Below are positions 23,959 to 31,074 of a stretch of DNA of 64,000 bases, piece after piece. A program made the position numbers and the translations under genes. Below the pieces are notes generated by a model. That model saw only the letters and a program-made list of their open reading frames with translations, was not told the DNA's origin and searched no databases. Location: contig NZ_WBZD01000042.1 of NCBI RefSeq assembly GCF_009720365.1, positions 62,001-126,000 on the forward strand, read 5' to 3'. Positions within the stretch are counted from its first letter, which is position 1. Every line of letters begins with the position of its first letter. This DNA is from Catellatospora paridis (GTDB taxonomy: Bacteria; Actinomycetota; Actinomycetes; Mycobacteriales; Micromonosporaceae).

Positions 23959-23985
23959 GTTGTTCAAAGAACAACAGACGTTGTT
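23959..23985. promoter_or_regulatory. TetR operator with three half-sites
   Basis: GTTGTTC-AAA-GAACAAC (23959-23975) is a perfect 17-bp operator. AACAAC-AGAC-GTTGTT (23970-23985) overlaps it, sharing the middle arm. It starts 18 bases upstream of the TetR ATG and 30 bases before the divergent kinase-like gene, so one site could control both. Confidence 0.75.
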
Positions 23986-24014
23986 TCCGTGCATTCGCCC
24001 GCTACGCTCAGCCG

Positions 24015-24578
24015 GTGACCGCGCGCCGCCCCTTCCCGCAGAAGATCCTGATCTACGGGGTGTACGGGGCGGGCAAGTCCACCCTCGCCCTGGAGCTGTC
24101 CCGGCGGCTGGACCTGCCCTGGCAGCCGGTCGACGAGCTGACCTGGGAGCCCGGCTGGAAAGAGGTTCCCATGCCACTGCAGCGGGACCGGATCGCGGCG
24201 GTCTGCCGGCGGCAGTCCTGGATCCTCGACGGCGCGTACAAGGACTGGCTGGACGTCCCGCTCGCCGCCGCCGACCTGGTCATCGGCCTGGACTTCTCGC
24301 GCGGGCTGACGCTGCGGCGGCTGCTGCGGCGCACCGCGCGGCTGATCTCCACCGGTGAGGTCATCTGCAACGGCAACCGCGAGACGCTCGGCAGCGTGCT
24401 GTCGTCCGAGTCGATCATCCTGTGGCACTTCGCGTCGTTCGGGCGCAAGCGCCGCCGGATGCGCCGGTGGGCAGCGGACTCCCCCGGCCCTCAGGTGCTG
24501 CTGTTCCGCACCCCGGGCGAGCTGGACCGCTGGCTGGAGGAGCTGAGCCCGGTCAGTTCGGCGCGACCACGACCGTGA
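24015..24578 (+). CDS. P-loop nucleotide-binding protein (adenylate-kinase/topology-modulation-like)
   Basis: A 187-residue P-loop NTPase with Walker A GVYGAGKST near residue 14. ILDGAYKDWL and LVIGLDFSRGLTLRRLLRR follow the pattern of FlaR/adenylate-kinase-like small-molecule kinases. The substrate is unknown. GTG 24015 follows TACGCT by six bases (leaderless pattern). Its 3' end overlaps the convergent GNAT gene by 26 bases. It is divergent from the TetR gene across the GTTGTT operator. Confidence 0.75.
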   Translation: MTARRPFPQKILIYGVYGAGKSTLALELSRRLDLPWQPVDELTWEPGWKEVPMPLQRDRIAAVCRRQSWILDGAYKDWLDVPLAAADLVIGLDFSRGLTLRRLLRRTARLISTGEVICNGNRETLGSVLSSESIILWHFASFGRKRRRMRRWAADSPGPQVLLFRTPGELDRWLEELSPVSSARPRP

Positions 24579-25248
24579 AGGTGAGCTGCCGGCGTACGGC
24601 GAAGCCCATCGCCTCGTAGAGCCGGATCGCGCCGGCGTTGTCGCTGGCGGCGTGCAGGAACGGCGTCTCGCCGCGCCTGCGTACTCCCGCGGCGACCGCG
24701 CGGATCAGGCGGGTGGCCAGCCCCTGCCCGCGGTATGCGGGGTCGGTGCACACGGCGCTGAGCTCGGTGAAGCCCGGTGGGTGCATCCGCTCCCCGGCCA
24801 TCGCCACGAGCCTGCCGTCCTGCCTGATACCGAGGTAGGAACCCATCTCGACGGTGCGGGCGAGGAACGGCCCCGGCTTGGTGCGCTCGACCAGGTCGAG
24901 CATCTCCGGCACGTCGGCCGCGCCCAGCGGCACCGCCGCGGGCTCGTCCGCGACCGCGATCGCGGCGTCGACCAGCTGGACGACCTCGTCCTGCCAGGTG
25001 ATCTGCCAGCCCGGGGGCACGGGGTGGTCGCCGATGACGACAGCCCGCCCGCCGGGGCCCACCAGCGCCGCCAGGTCGTCCCAGGCCCGCGCGTCGGCGC
25101 CCGCCGGCAGTGCGGCGAACGGCGTCACGGCCGGGTCGTAGCAGGCCGCCTGCCCGTGCCGCCGGGCGAACGCGGCATGCGGTCCCGACAGCGCCGCTCC
25201 GGCCGGATCGTCGAGCACGCCGGTGTCGATCGCGTGCAGGCCGCTCAT
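24553..25248 (-). CDS. GNAT-family N-acetyltransferase
   Basis: A 231-residue protein whose C-terminal half is a GNAT domain: FTELSAVCTDPAYRGQGLATRLI (acetyl-CoA loop RGQGLA), then FLHAASDNAGAIRLYEAMGFAVRRQ. The N-terminal half (PHAAFARRHGQAACY, DLAALVGPGGRAVVIG) resembles a degenerate GNAT fold, as in two-domain acetyltransferases. ATG 25248 follows GGGGGAG. Acceptor unknown. Confidence 0.88.
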   Translation of the reverse strand: MSGLHAIDTGVLDDPAGAALSGPHAAFARRHGQAACYDPAVTPFAALPAGADARAWDDLAALVGPGGRAVVIGDHPVPPGWQITWQDEVVQLVDAAIAVADEPAAVPLGAADVPEMLDLVERTKPGPFLARTVEMGSYLGIRQDGRLVAMAGERMHPPGFTELSAVCTDPAYRGQGLATRLIRAVAAGVRRRGETPFLHAASDNAGAIRLYEAMGFAVRRQLTFTVVVAPN

Positions 25249-25368
25249 CACAGACCAACTCCCCCGCAACGATGCCCTGATCAGCCGAGGCAATCGTAGT
25301 CGCCGCGGCGGCCAGGGTCCGGGCCCGGCGGCCACTCGGCCGGTGTGGCCTCCCGCACATCCGCAGTG

Positions 25369-25839
25369 TCAGAACAGGCGGCGCTGCCCGGCGCGCAGGG
25401 CGATGTGGGCGGCGAGCCGGTCGCCGTCGGCCACCAGGAGGTCGTTGAACCGGACCCGGCCGCCCGGCACGTGCACGGTGAAGTCGCGGCGGGTGGTGGT
25501 GGACGCGCCGTTGCTGGTGTTGACGGTGACGCCTTCGACGAAGGCCACCTCGTGCCAGGTCACCACGTGCTGCACCCGGCCGAGCGCGCCGACCGTGACC
25601 ATTCCCCGCTCGAACACGTGGATCGCCCGGTTGCGGTGGATCAGCAGGGCCTGGACGAGCAGGCCGACGGTGATCGCGATGCCGGCGATCTGGTACGGCG
25701 TGATGTCCGCGCCGAAGCCCAGCACCAGCGTGGTCGCGGCCACGATCGGGGCGATGAGCAGCTGCGCCACCGGCCTGGTGCCGTAGCGCTGCACGGGGGC
25801 GCCGAGCCCCGCGAACGCAGCCCTGCCCTGGACGCTCAC
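25369..25839 (-). CDS. membrane protein with PH-like C-terminus (DUF6585-like)
   Basis: A 156-residue protein. Two hydrophobic helices (LLIAPIVAATTLVLGFGADI and IAGIAITVGLLVQALLI, within residues 22-62) are followed by a cytosolic beta-rich segment (IHVFERGMVTVGALGRVQHVV, FTVHVPGGRVRFNDLL) resembling bacterial PH-like domains. GTG 25839 is chosen because GGAGGG precedes it by 8 bases; ATG at 25857 is in frame but lacks a site. Function unknown. Confidence 0.65.
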   Translation of the reverse strand: MSVQGRAAFAGLGAPVQRYGTRPVAQLLIAPIVAATTLVLGFGADITPYQIAGIAITVGLLVQALLIHRNRAIHVFERGMVTVGALGRVQHVVTWHEVAFVEGVTVNTSNGASTTTRRDFTVHVPGGRVRFNDLLVADGDRLAAHIALRAGQRRLF

Positions 25840-25904
25840 ATCGATCACCCTCCACATAAGACATACGGAAGGTACCGCAGGGATATACGGAAGGTAAGGG
25901 CGGG

Positions 25905-26456
25905 TCAGGCCGCCCACTTGGTGAGCCAGCGATCGATGCGGCGCAACTGCCGCGGCGTCAGCCCGGCCTCGACCGGTGGGGCCACCACCAGCGCCCGGTC
26001 GCCCCACGGCCTGGTGTCGGCGCCGCGTAGCTGGTGGCGTACGTCGTCGTCGGTCCACAGCAGCGGGCGGCCCTCGTCGAGCACCCGCTGCGCCGCGGGC
26101 AGCTTCCACCAGGTCTGCTTCGTCCTGGCCAGCGGCGTCGCCAGGGCGGTGTCCTGCGAACCGAACTCGGGGCACTCGCGCACCGGCCAGGCCGGCAGGC
26201 CCAAGGCGGTGCCGACGTTGACGGAGTGGTGCTGCCAGGTGCTGTGCCACCAGATCTCGGCACGGCCCTGCTCGTGCACCCGGCGCAGGAAGTCCAGGAC
26301 GGGCGTCGCGGCGAGGATGGGCCACTCGAGGTCGTGCTTGCTGGGCGCGCTGGTCCGGACCCACTCGTGATCGGGCCAGACGCGGTGATCCGGCAGATCG
26401 GTGACCGCGTTGATCACCCCGTCGATGTCCAGCAGCCAGATCGGCAAACCCGCCAC
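25905..26456 (-). CDS. HAD-like protein (nucleic-acid-repair type HAD)
   Basis: A 183-residue protein. It begins VAGLPIWLLDIDGVINAV, a DxDG motif of the HAD superfamily. Then come AEIWWHSTWQHHSVNVG (motif II region) and PLLWTDDDVRHQL (acidic motif IV). The layout recalls HAD domains annotated in Swiss Army Knife RNA-repair-like proteins. GTG 26456 is taken as start because the motif begins right after it and GGGAG lies upstream; a longer N-terminus is possible but is low-complexity. The 289 bases between this start and 26746 hold no other gene. Confidence 0.7.
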   Translation of the reverse strand: MAGLPIWLLDIDGVINAVTDLPDHRVWPDHEWVRTSAPSKHDLEWPILAATPVLDFLRRVHEQGRAEIWWHSTWQHHSVNVGTALGLPAWPVRECPEFGSQDTALATPLARTKQTWWKLPAAQRVLDEGRPLLWTDDDVRHQLRGADTRPWGDRALVVAPPVEAGLTPRQLRRIDRWLTKWAA

Positions 26457-26745
26457 GGCCTTGCGCTCCCGCCGTACCAGCGCGATCCCCTCCCCCGGCC
26501 GTCCGTCCACTGCCGACAGCCAGTCTCCCGCCGTCCGGCGCGCCCGGCAAGCCGGGCGACCGGGCGGCGGACGCGCGTGGCGGGCCGGGCGGGCCGGCAT
26601 CCGGCCGGTAACACCCGCCCGTGCTCACGGGCTGACGCCACGGCGGTCTTTGCGGCGGGAGTCGTTGCCCACCGCCCCGCTCAGGCGATAGTGTCCGCGC
26701 TCGACGCGGCCCGCACCCGCCGCGGCCAGGTGAAGGAGCGGCACG

Positions 26746-28212
26746 ATGGCATCGTCCGGGGTGGTCTTCCCCGTCAGCAGCGGCACCGAGCGCAGCACGT
26801 CCGCGCTGGGACGGGCCGTGGTCGCCGACGCGCTGCGTCCGGTCGACCCGGTCGGGGCGCGGGCGGCCGAGCACGAGACCAACTGGCGGGCCGACTACCT
26901 GGTGCACTTCCGGCGGCTGGTGGAGGCGGGGCTGACCTCCGGCGACGCCGCGCGCGGCAGTGCGGCGGCGGGCCTGGCCTCGCTGCACGAGCGGATGCGG
27001 GTGGTGACCGAGGACGGCGAGGCCGGCCTACGGGAGGCGTTCGCACGCAAGCCGGACCCGTCCACCGAGCTGAGCACGGTGACGGTCGGCGGCGATGGTG
27101 ACACCGACCGCGAGCTGTCCCTGCCGTACCGGGGCGAGCGGCTGCGCGGCGACGCGCTGGCGCGGCAGCTCGACGCGTGGGTGGCCGCCGGGGTCGTGGA
27201 GCCGAGCTGCGCGGAGGCGGTGCGGGCGGTGGCGGCCAATCCGGACTGGCTGGACCTGTCCGACGTGCGGGTGGTGGCGCTGGGTGCGGGTGCCGAGATG
27301 GGTCCGACGCATTCGCTGCTGCGCTGGGGTGGCGAGGTGGTCGCGGTCGACCTGCCGCGGCCGCAGCTGTGGCGGGGCCTGCTGGAGACCGCCCGGCGGT
27401 ACGGCGGCCGGCTGCGGATCCCGGTCGCGGCCGCGCGCCGCGACCACGCGGACCTGGCCGAGGTCGCCGGCGCGGACCTGCTGCACCAGCTGCCCACCGT
27501 CGCTGACTGGCTGCTCGGCGTGGACGGCCGCCTGGTGGTCGGCAACTACGTCTATGCGGACGGGGCGACCAATCTGCGGGTCTGTGCGGCGGTGGACGCG
27601 CTGACCGAGCACCTGCGCGGGCAGCGCCCGGACACGGCGCTGGCGTTCCTGGCCACCCCGACGGACGTGTTCGCCGCGCCCGGCGAGGCGGTCGCGCAGG
27701 CCGACGAGAAGTACCGGCAGCCGTCGACGCTGCGTACGCTGCGCGGGCCGCTGCGGATGCTGTCGGCGGGGCGGCTGCTGCGGCGCAACTATCCGCCCGA
27801 GGCCGACCCGGGCATCTGCGACAGCCTCGTGGCGCAGCAGGGTCCGAACTACGCGCTGGCCAAGCGGCTGCAGCGGTGGCGGGCAGCGGTGGCCCGGCAT
27901 GAGGGCGCGACGGTCAGCTTCAAGGTCGCGCCGCCGACCCGGACCCGCTCGGTGGTGAAGAACCGGGTGCTGGCCGCGGCGTACGCGGGTGCGCCGGCGT
28001 TCGGGGTGGAGGTGTTCGAGCCCGCTACGTCCAACACGCTGATGGCTGCGCTGCTGGTGCACGACCTGCGCAATCCCCCGCCGGTGCGCGAGCACGTGTG
28101 GCAGGAGGAGGCGCAGGGGGCGGCGCACGGCGGGTTGTGGCGGATGCCGTACGCCCCACGTAGCGCGCTGGGTCTGGCGGCGCTGCTCGGCCTGGGCGGT
28201 GCGCGCAACTGA
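26746..28212 (+). CDS. uncharacterised Rossmann-like protein
   Basis: A 488-residue protein, family not recognised. ATG 26746 has AAGGAG nearby. Residues about 177-222 form a nucleotide- or SAM-binding-like motif: VRVVALGAGAEMGPTHSLLRWGGEVVAVDLPRPQLW, with GAGAEMG in place of GxGxxG and an acidic residue after the second strand. Later segments are VVGNYVYADGATNLRVCAAVDAL and RRNYPPEADPGICDSLVAQQGPNYALAKRLQRW. A short-chain-dehydrogenase or methyltransferase-like role is possible but unproven. No membrane segment except a weakly hydrophobic C-terminus. Confidence 0.75.
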   Translation: MASSGVVFPVSSGTERSTSALGRAVVADALRPVDPVGARAAEHETNWRADYLVHFRRLVEAGLTSGDAARGSAAAGLASLHERMRVVTEDGEAGLREAFARKPDPSTELSTVTVGGDGDTDRELSLPYRGERLRGDALARQLDAWVAAGVVEPSCAEAVRAVAANPDWLDLSDVRVVALGAGAEMGPTHSLLRWGGEVVAVDLPRPQLWRGLLETARRYGGRLRIPVAAARRDHADLAEVAGADLLHQLPTVADWLLGVDGRLVVGNYVYADGATNLRVCAAVDALTEHLRGQRPDTALAFLATPTDVFAAPGEAVAQADEKYRQPSTLRTLRGPLRMLSAGRLLRRNYPPEADPGICDSLVAQQGPNYALAKRLQRWRAAVARHEGATVSFKVAPPTRTRSVVKNRVLAAAYAGAPAFGVEVFEPATSNTLMAALLVHDLRNPPPVREHVWQEEAQGAAHGGLWRMPYAPRSALGLAALLGLGGARN

Positions 28213-28220
28213 CGCGGCGC

Positions 28221-28256
28221 GGCCCCGCACCGGCGGAGGTCCGTCGGTGCGGGGCC
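28221..28256. terminator. bidirectional terminator
   Basis: Perfect 12-bp stem GGCCCCGCACCG / CGGTGCGGGGCC with a 12-base loop, between the Rossmann-like gene (+) and the SRPBCC gene (-). Confidence 0.9.
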
Positions 28257-28266
28257 GCCGCGCCGG

Positions 28267-28743
28267 TCAGGCCAGCGTCTTGAGGTACGCGTCCAGGGCC
28301 TGGTAGGACTCGTTGGCGCCGCCCTCCATGCCGGAGGCGACCATGCCGTCGCGGTCCTCCTTGTTGGCGAACGTCGACGTGCCGGTCAGCGTGGTCTTGC
28401 CGTCCTTGTGCTCGAAGACGAGGCGCTCGACGGAGATGTGGCCGGGCAGGCCCTCCCACTCGAACGTCTGCACGATCAGCTCCATCGGCACGATCTCGCG
28501 GACCTCGCCGCGGAACGCCCACTCCTCGCCGCCGTCGCCGTGCTCGACGATGCGCCACTTGCCGCCGGGCCGGAAGTCGAACTCGGTGACGTCGGCTTCG
28601 TGGCCGCGGGCCCACCACTTCTTCAGGTGCTCGGCCTTGGTGTGCACCTCCCAGACGAGCGCCAGGGGCGCGTCGAAGCTGCGCGTCATCACGATCTCGA
28701 GGTCGCCCTGCAGCTTGACGTCCAGGGTCTTGGTCTCGCCCAT
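28267..28743 (-). CDS. SRPBCC/AHSA1-family protein
   Basis: A 158-residue START-like (SRPBCC) protein. MTRSFDAPLALVWEVHTKAEHLKKWW at the start and FRPGGKWRIVEHGDGGEEWAFRGEV in the middle are typical of the Aha1-domain/SRPBCC family, which forms a hydrophobic ligand pocket. Its start is two bases after the ArsR stop, so it is the downstream partner of that regulator, a very common actinobacterial pair. Ligand unknown. Confidence 0.9.
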   Translation of the reverse strand: MGETKTLDVKLQGDLEIVMTRSFDAPLALVWEVHTKAEHLKKWWARGHEADVTEFDFRPGGKWRIVEHGDGGEEWAFRGEVREIVPMELIVQTFEWEGLPGHISVERLVFEHKDGKTTLTGTSTFANKEDRDGMVASGMEGGANESYQALDAYLKTLA

Positions 28744-28744
28744 C

Positions 28745-29083
28745 TCACTTCTCCTCTGCTGTGGGACCCGTCTGCAGGGTCCGCAGGTAGTCGTCCAGCC
28801 GGTCGTAGCGCTCGTCCCAGAAGCGGCGGTATTGCTCCGCCCAGGCCGAGATGTCGCGCAGCGGGGCCGCCTCCAGCCGGCAGGGCCGCCACTGCGCGTC
28901 CCGGCCGCGGGTGATCAGGCCCGCCTGCTCCAGCACCTTCAGGTGCTTGGAGACCGCCTGGAGGCTGATCGGAAACGGCTCGGCGAGCTGGTTCACGGTG
29001 GCCTCGCCGTCGGCCAGGCGGGCGAGGATCGACCGTCGGGTCGGGTCGGCCAGCGCCGCGAAGACCAGGCTCAGTCGGTCCAT
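28745..29083 (-). CDS. ArsR-family regulator
   Basis: A 112-residue winged helix protein: LADPTRRSILARLADGEATVNQLAEPF, then recognition helix LQAVSKHLKVLEQAGLI. No Cys metal sites are present, so it senses something other than metals. ATG 29083 is preferred because GAGGGG lies upstream; the in-frame TTG 29101 is less likely. It forms an operon with the SRPBCC gene and probably represses it. Confidence 0.9.
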   Translation of the reverse strand: MDRLSLVFAALADPTRRSILARLADGEATVNQLAEPFPISLQAVSKHLKVLEQAGLITRGRDAQWRPCRLEAAPLRDISAWAEQYRRFWDERYDRLDDYLRTLQTGPTAEEK

Positions 29084-29097
29084 GACCGCCCCTCTAT

Positions 29098-29119
29098 TCA
29101 ACCATCCGGTTAATCAACC
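29098..29119. promoter_or_regulatory. ArsR operator candidate
   Basis: TCAACC-ATCC-GGTTAA (29098-29113) is a near-perfect inverted repeat 15 bases upstream of the ArsR start. A further AACC (29116-29119) extends the half-site series. Confidence 0.6.
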
Positions 29120-29200
29120 GACAAGTTGAGTATGCATCTCAGCGCACTCCTCCGCAACCCATACCCCGAAAGACGGACCCCGTTTGTAAAGTCACCGGCC

Positions 29201-30244
29201 ATGACCGAGGACACCGACGAGTACCCGGGCTGGGACGCCGTCGACGCCGCGCTGGGCCGGCTCTACCCGGGGGTCGAGCCGCAGCACTACGGCACGCTGA
29301 TCAAATGGACGCTGGGCGGGCCGGACCCGCTCGACGGCGTCAGCTTCTTCCGCCGGGACGACCACTGGCACCTGGTCAGCTACGGCATGTCCGAGCTGTA
29401 CCGCAAGGAGTGGGACGACCCGGAGCAGTCGGGCTGGGGCTTCGAGTTCACCTTCCGGGTGGCCCGCCCGGCGGGCGAGGACGCGCCGCCGCTGTGGGCC
29501 GCGAACTTCCTGCAGGCCCTGGCCCGGTACGTGTTCGGTTCGGGCAACGGCTTCGGGCCCGGACACCACCTCGACCTCAACGGGCCCGTCTGCGCCGAGC
29601 GGCCGGACACCGCCATCCGCGCCGCCGCCTTCACCACCGACCCCGAACTCGGCGTCCTCGACACCCCGCACGGGCAGGTGCGGTTCCTGCAGGTCGTCGG
29701 CCTGACCCTGGAGGAGTACGCGGTCATCGAGCAGTGGGACGCGCAGCGCCTGCTCGACGCGCTGCGACCGCGGCTGCCGCTGCTGGTCACCGACCTCGAC
29801 CGCGGCGACCTCACCGGCGACGCCGAGGTCGCCGCCGCCGTCGCCCACGGCGTGCGCCACGACGGATCCTCGACCGGCGCCCTGTTCGTGGCGGAGGCGA
29901 GCTGGCAGCAGCAGGACGGCGTCACCACGGTGACCGTCGGGGCGAACGCCGCCGCTCGGATCGGGCGGGTGCTGGCGGCCCGGCTCCCGTTTGACCGCGA
30001 GCTGTACCTCGCCGGCCCGGAGGGCGGGGTGCGCATCCGGCCCGGGACGCGGCTGGTGATGTCCGAGGAGGCCGACGGCCTGCTGGATCTGCAGCTCACG
30101 CCCGAGGTGCTGGCGGAACTGACCGGCCTGCTGCGGCCCGTGGCCGGGGTGCACCGGCTGGCCGCCGCGCCGGGGCTGACCGTCCGGATCGTCCGGTCGC
30201 AGATCCGCGACCAGAGCGGGGCGGTCGTCGCCGAGGTCGGCTGA
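29201..30244 (+). CDS. suppressor-of-fused (SUFU) domain protein
   Basis: A 347-residue protein. Its N-terminal two-thirds match bacterial SUFU-domain proteins: LGGPDPLDGVSFFRRDDHWHLVSYGMSEL and WGFEFTFRVARPAGEDAPP followed by LWAANFLQALARYVF. Bacterial SUFU proteins are often immunity or effector-associated proteins, but no toxin gene is next to this one. The C-terminal third (DGVTTVTVGANAAARIGRVLAAR onward) is an extra domain. ATG 29201 lies eight bases after TAAAGT, with no ribosome site. Confidence 0.8.
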   Translation: MTEDTDEYPGWDAVDAALGRLYPGVEPQHYGTLIKWTLGGPDPLDGVSFFRRDDHWHLVSYGMSELYRKEWDDPEQSGWGFEFTFRVARPAGEDAPPLWAANFLQALARYVFGSGNGFGPGHHLDLNGPVCAERPDTAIRAAAFTTDPELGVLDTPHGQVRFLQVVGLTLEEYAVIEQWDAQRLLDALRPRLPLLVTDLDRGDLTGDAEVAAAVAHGVRHDGSSTGALFVAEASWQQQDGVTTVTVGANAAARIGRVLAARLPFDRELYLAGPEGGVRIRPGTRLVMSEEADGLLDLQLTPEVLAELTGLLRPVAGVHRLAAAPGLTVRIVRSQIRDQSGAVVAEVG

Positions 30245-30257
30245 CCCGTGACGTGTT

Positions 30258-30292
30258 CGGGCAGCCGGCGGTCCGTTACGGCCGGCTGCCCG
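30258..30292. terminator. bidirectional terminator
   Basis: Perfect 12-bp stem CGGGCAGCCGGC / GCCGGCTGCCCG, 11-base loop, between the SUFU gene (+) and the lipoprotein gene (-). Confidence 0.9.
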
Positions 30293-30304
30293 GGTGCGGT
30301 TCGG

Positions 30305-30925
30305 TCAGGAGACCTTGGTCAGCGGCCAGCTGACGTAGCCGTTGTTCAGCTCGGCCCGGTTGCCGGAACAGGTGTAGGACACCGTGTTCTTGGACAGGTC
30401 GATGTTGCCGTCGAACGCCCCGGCGGGCATGGGCGTCTCGACGCCGTTCATGGTCATGACGGACTTTGTGGTGATCTTGCCGCCGGGCATCACGCCGGCG
30501 ATCTTCCCGTCCTTGGTCGTGTACGTGGTGCTGGTCGCCGTGCCGTTGATGGTCATCTTGGCCTCGACGGCGGAGCCGGACACGGTCGACTTGATCGAGA
30601 TGATCGCGTTGTCGTACGCGATGGTCATCTGGTCGGCGAACTCCATGGTGATGCTGCCGGAGCCCTTGCCCTCGCCGCCGCCCAGCCTGGCGGCCGCCTT
30701 GGCCATGGCGTCCACGTCGGCCGTCCACTTGCCGGTCAGGCAGCCGTCCCGGTCGCCCGCGGCGGTGGCCGCCGACGGGGCGACGCCGCTGGCCGACGGG
30801 GCGACGCCAGGCGCGCCACTGGACGCGGGTGTGGTTGCGGGGGTGTCGGCGGTGCAGGCGGCGGTGGCGAAGACGGCGGCAAGGACGAGTGCGGCGAGCG
30901 GGCCTGATGACTTCATGGCGCACAT
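30305..30925 (-). CDS. lipoprotein of unknown function
   Basis: A 206-residue putative lipoprotein. The N-terminus MCAMKSSGPLAALVLAAVFA runs to a lipobox-like ATAAC with Cys about residue 24. It is followed by a low-complexity Ala/Ser/Thr/Pro linker containing the repeat GVAPSA twice, then a beta-rich domain (GSITMEFADQMTIAYDNAI, KMTINGTATSTTYTTKDGK, GNIDLSKNTVSYTC). The start could equally be ATG 30916. Two Cys in the mature domain may form a disulfide. No family recognised. Confidence 0.75.
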   Translation of the reverse strand: MCAMKSSGPLAALVLAAVFATAACTADTPATTPASSGAPGVAPSASGVAPSAATAAGDRDGCLTGKWTADVDAMAKAAARLGGGEGKGSGSITMEFADQMTIAYDNAIISIKSTVSGSAVEAKMTINGTATSTTYTTKDGKIAGVMPGGKITTKSVMTMNGVETPMPAGAFDGNIDLSKNTVSYTCSGNRAELNNGYVSWPLTKVS

Positions 30926-31039
30926 GATTGCCGACTCGATCCACTCCGTTCCTCCGACTGACCGGAAACCGTCAGCGCAGGGCTGGTGAAGTCCGCTGCC
31001 ATGTCGACCGACGGGCCCGTCCCGCTCGCGACGGGCCGG

Positions 31040-31070
31040 GCGTCCGCGCCGGACCGGCCGGCGCGGACGC
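31040..31070 (-). terminator. terminator of the acyltransferase gene
   Basis: Perfect 13-bp stem GCGTCCGCGCCGG / CCGGCGCGGACGC with a 5-base loop, beginning 4 bases past the stop. Confidence 0.85.
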
Positions 31071-31074
31071 GAGG

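Noticed and set aside
26457..26745. Possible riboswitch before the Rossmann-like gene (CCCGT/ACGGG hairpin near 26611)
   Set aside because: Only a short hairpin; no consensus of a known riboswitch class could be recognised.
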